Origin: Rhynochetos jubatus
Taxonomy: Eukaryota > Chordata > Aves > Eurypygiformes > Rhynochetidae
Direction: 5' to 3'
Length of the DNA stretch: 64,000 nucleotides
NCBI GenBank assembly: GCA_027574665.1
Contig: CM050659.1
Location: 20,809,001 to 20,873,000 of the forward strand
The notes under the pieces are model-generated. The model was not told the origin of the DNA. It searched no databases and was given only the letters and a program-made list of their open reading frames with translations. Position 1 is the stretch's first letter. Each line of letters opens with the position of its first letter. Below are positions 63,001 through 64,000 of this stretch, piece by piece. Position numbers and translations under genes: made by a program.

Positions 63001-63154
63001 TATGTAATCTCAAATACAATATTTTTATTTTTACTGCAAAGAGACTTTTTTCTTTAGAAAGTGCTCAGTTTTGTCCTGGCTCCAGCTAAGAGTTGACAGC
63101 CCCCTGGGAGAGAGAAAAGAAAAAAAGAACTCTGAGCTAGTTTTTGTTTCTAGA
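60061..63154. other. AT-rich DNA, no gene seen
   Basis: Holds a 10-bp-stem hairpin at 60,215-60,238 and a (CCAA)-like run at 60,768-60,786. Frames of 92-116 codons at 60,755-61,109 and of 96-112 codons at 62,481-63,089 have no recognised motif. The two plus frames 62,491-62,802 and 62,799-63,089 overlap as ATGA, but the minus strand is open over the first of them too. Confidence 0.55.
60215..60238. repeat. hairpin with 10-bp stem
   Basis: AATTTCTTTC (60,215-60,224) and GAAAGAAATT (60,229-60,238) are exact reverse complements around the loop ttta. It is a pyrimidine/purine-biased inverted repeat with no visible link to any element. Confidence 0.9.
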
Positions 63155-63300
63155 GAGTCATAAAATAGAACTAAGATGGAAGAATTATTAGTTCCCACCC
63201 TCCACTACTTGCTACCTATGTAGAATTGTTCCCTATGGCACATTATGCAGTGTTTCATTCAGACTTACTTTAAGTGTTGAGCTCAATTTCAGCCATGAAA
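63155..63300 (-). repeat. degraded ancient CR1-type 3' end
   Basis: The left part 'gagtcataaaatagaactaa' and 'gatggaagaattattagttc' has the layout of a reversed CR1 3' tail (tcatagaat..ggaagggacc..gtccaaccc). The right part 'gtagaattgttccctatggc' with 'agtgtttcattcagacttac' matches an old amniote CR1 word 'ggattgttccctacagtatattctctagtgttttgtccagcctag'. It is strongly diverged, so much older than the avian CR1 copies elsewhere in the window. Confidence 0.5.
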
Positions 63301-64000
63301 CTGCAGCTAACGAATAATCTCCTTTGGTGTATTTTTATCACATTCTCAAGTACGCATTAAAATTAGCATAATTCATGGTGTAATTAAAAACGTCAGCACA
63401 GCTCTGAAAACAAGGATTGCTAGTTTACAAGTGCTCCATGCTGGTTGGATCTTAGAGTAGGATTTTTTCCTGAAAGCTTTCTGCCAACATGACACTGGAT
63501 TACTTAAAAAACACTTTTAATTCCTGAATTATTGTCCAGCAGGTTACAAGATGCTTTAATACCTTCTAGAGTTACATTTAATCCACAATTACTGCATAAT
63601 ACAAGTCAGAATGAAAACCAGGTACGGACACAAGTCAGCCTGCTCCCATTCCATCAGTCTGGTCGTGTATGCAAAATTGATTGCAGTCATGAAGGGAGAG
63701 TCTCCCTGTGCGTCTTTTGTAAAAACCCATCTGCACTAGCAACATAGGAGCACAACCACCTCAACAAGCACAGCAATTTCCAATTGCCTACACAGGTGTC
63801 AAAGCTTAAGCACCTGCCATTAAGAAAACATTTCTCTTTAAGCTGTGGCATTAGCAGAGAAGGAAGACAGACATAGGCTCAATACAGTTCTGACCAGAGT
63901 GAGAGTCTTTCATTTCCTTTTCCCATTAAGATTCTAGGGACCAGCACTGAAATTTAGTTGGAGCTGTTAAAATGACTAGGGGGAAGGAAGTTAATGAAGA
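63301..64000. other. AT-rich DNA, no gene seen
   Basis: No motif, repeat or exon recognised. A 71-codon plus frame at 63,532-63,747 has no supporting signal. Confidence 0.6.

Noticed and set aside
1..64000. tRNA, rRNA, snRNA genes, LTR elements or processed pseudogenes
   Set aside because: No tRNA B-box/cloverleaf, rRNA or snRNA core, LTR pair or retrocopy with poly(A) tail and target duplication was recognised by eye; a profile search would be needed to exclude diverged ones.

Overview
The window looks like gene-poor nuclear DNA from a bird. The evidence is a set of CR1 LINE fragments with the avian-type 3' end, seen here in reverse complement as tcatagaat...gtttgggttggaaggg. Two of them still encode the C-terminus of the CR1 reverse-transcriptase ORF. 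The background is AT-rich and CpG-depleted, with many poly(A)/poly(C) runs and a few very old, decayed interspersed repeats. Nothing looks prokaryotic, viral or organellar. No complete protein-coding gene can be supported: nearly all open frames are 60-125 codons, lack family signatures, and overlap other frames or repeats.

Layout. 1-6,400: unique AT-rich DNA with a MIR-like remnant near 5.6 kb and an old repeat near 6.4 kb. 6,560-7,260: two CR1 3' ends. 8,500-10,380: a C-rich, G-poor stretch studded with decayed CCCTAA-like motifs. 10,400-34,550: long AT-rich non-coding DNA with old repeats at 11.4, 23.4 and 33.1 kb, a triplicated 14-bp palindromic unit at 13.2 kb, the longest open frame (180 codons, minus, 19.15-19.69 kb), an exon-like segment at 20.8-20.96 kb, and a perfect 20-bp palindrome at 21.4 kb. 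34,552-34,893: a CR1 closely matching the 6.9-kb copy. 38,470-38,725: an old amniote-type repeat. 44,598-45,130: a CR1 piece truncated at both ends. 47,690-48,060: the only CpG island, almost certainly a promoter, with a strong minus-strand splice donor at 47,643 and weaker plus-strand options. 51,608-52,510: a CR1 fragment from the 5' half of the element, rare because CR1 copies usually keep only the 3' end. 52,511-64,000: AT-rich DNA with hairpins, a C16A9 tract, a pyrimidine-rich block near 59.5 kb and a degraded CR1-type end near 63.2 kb.

Working model (inference): the CpG island starts one gene, or a divergent pair. The flanks are intron or intergenic DNA of that locus, with exons too short or too far away to see by eye. 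All five recognisable CR1 fragments lie on the minus strand. I found no convincing novel system. The most useful leads are the unassigned CpG-island promoter, the 5' CR1 remnant, the 19-21 kb exon-like segments, and several perfect palindromes or hairpins.
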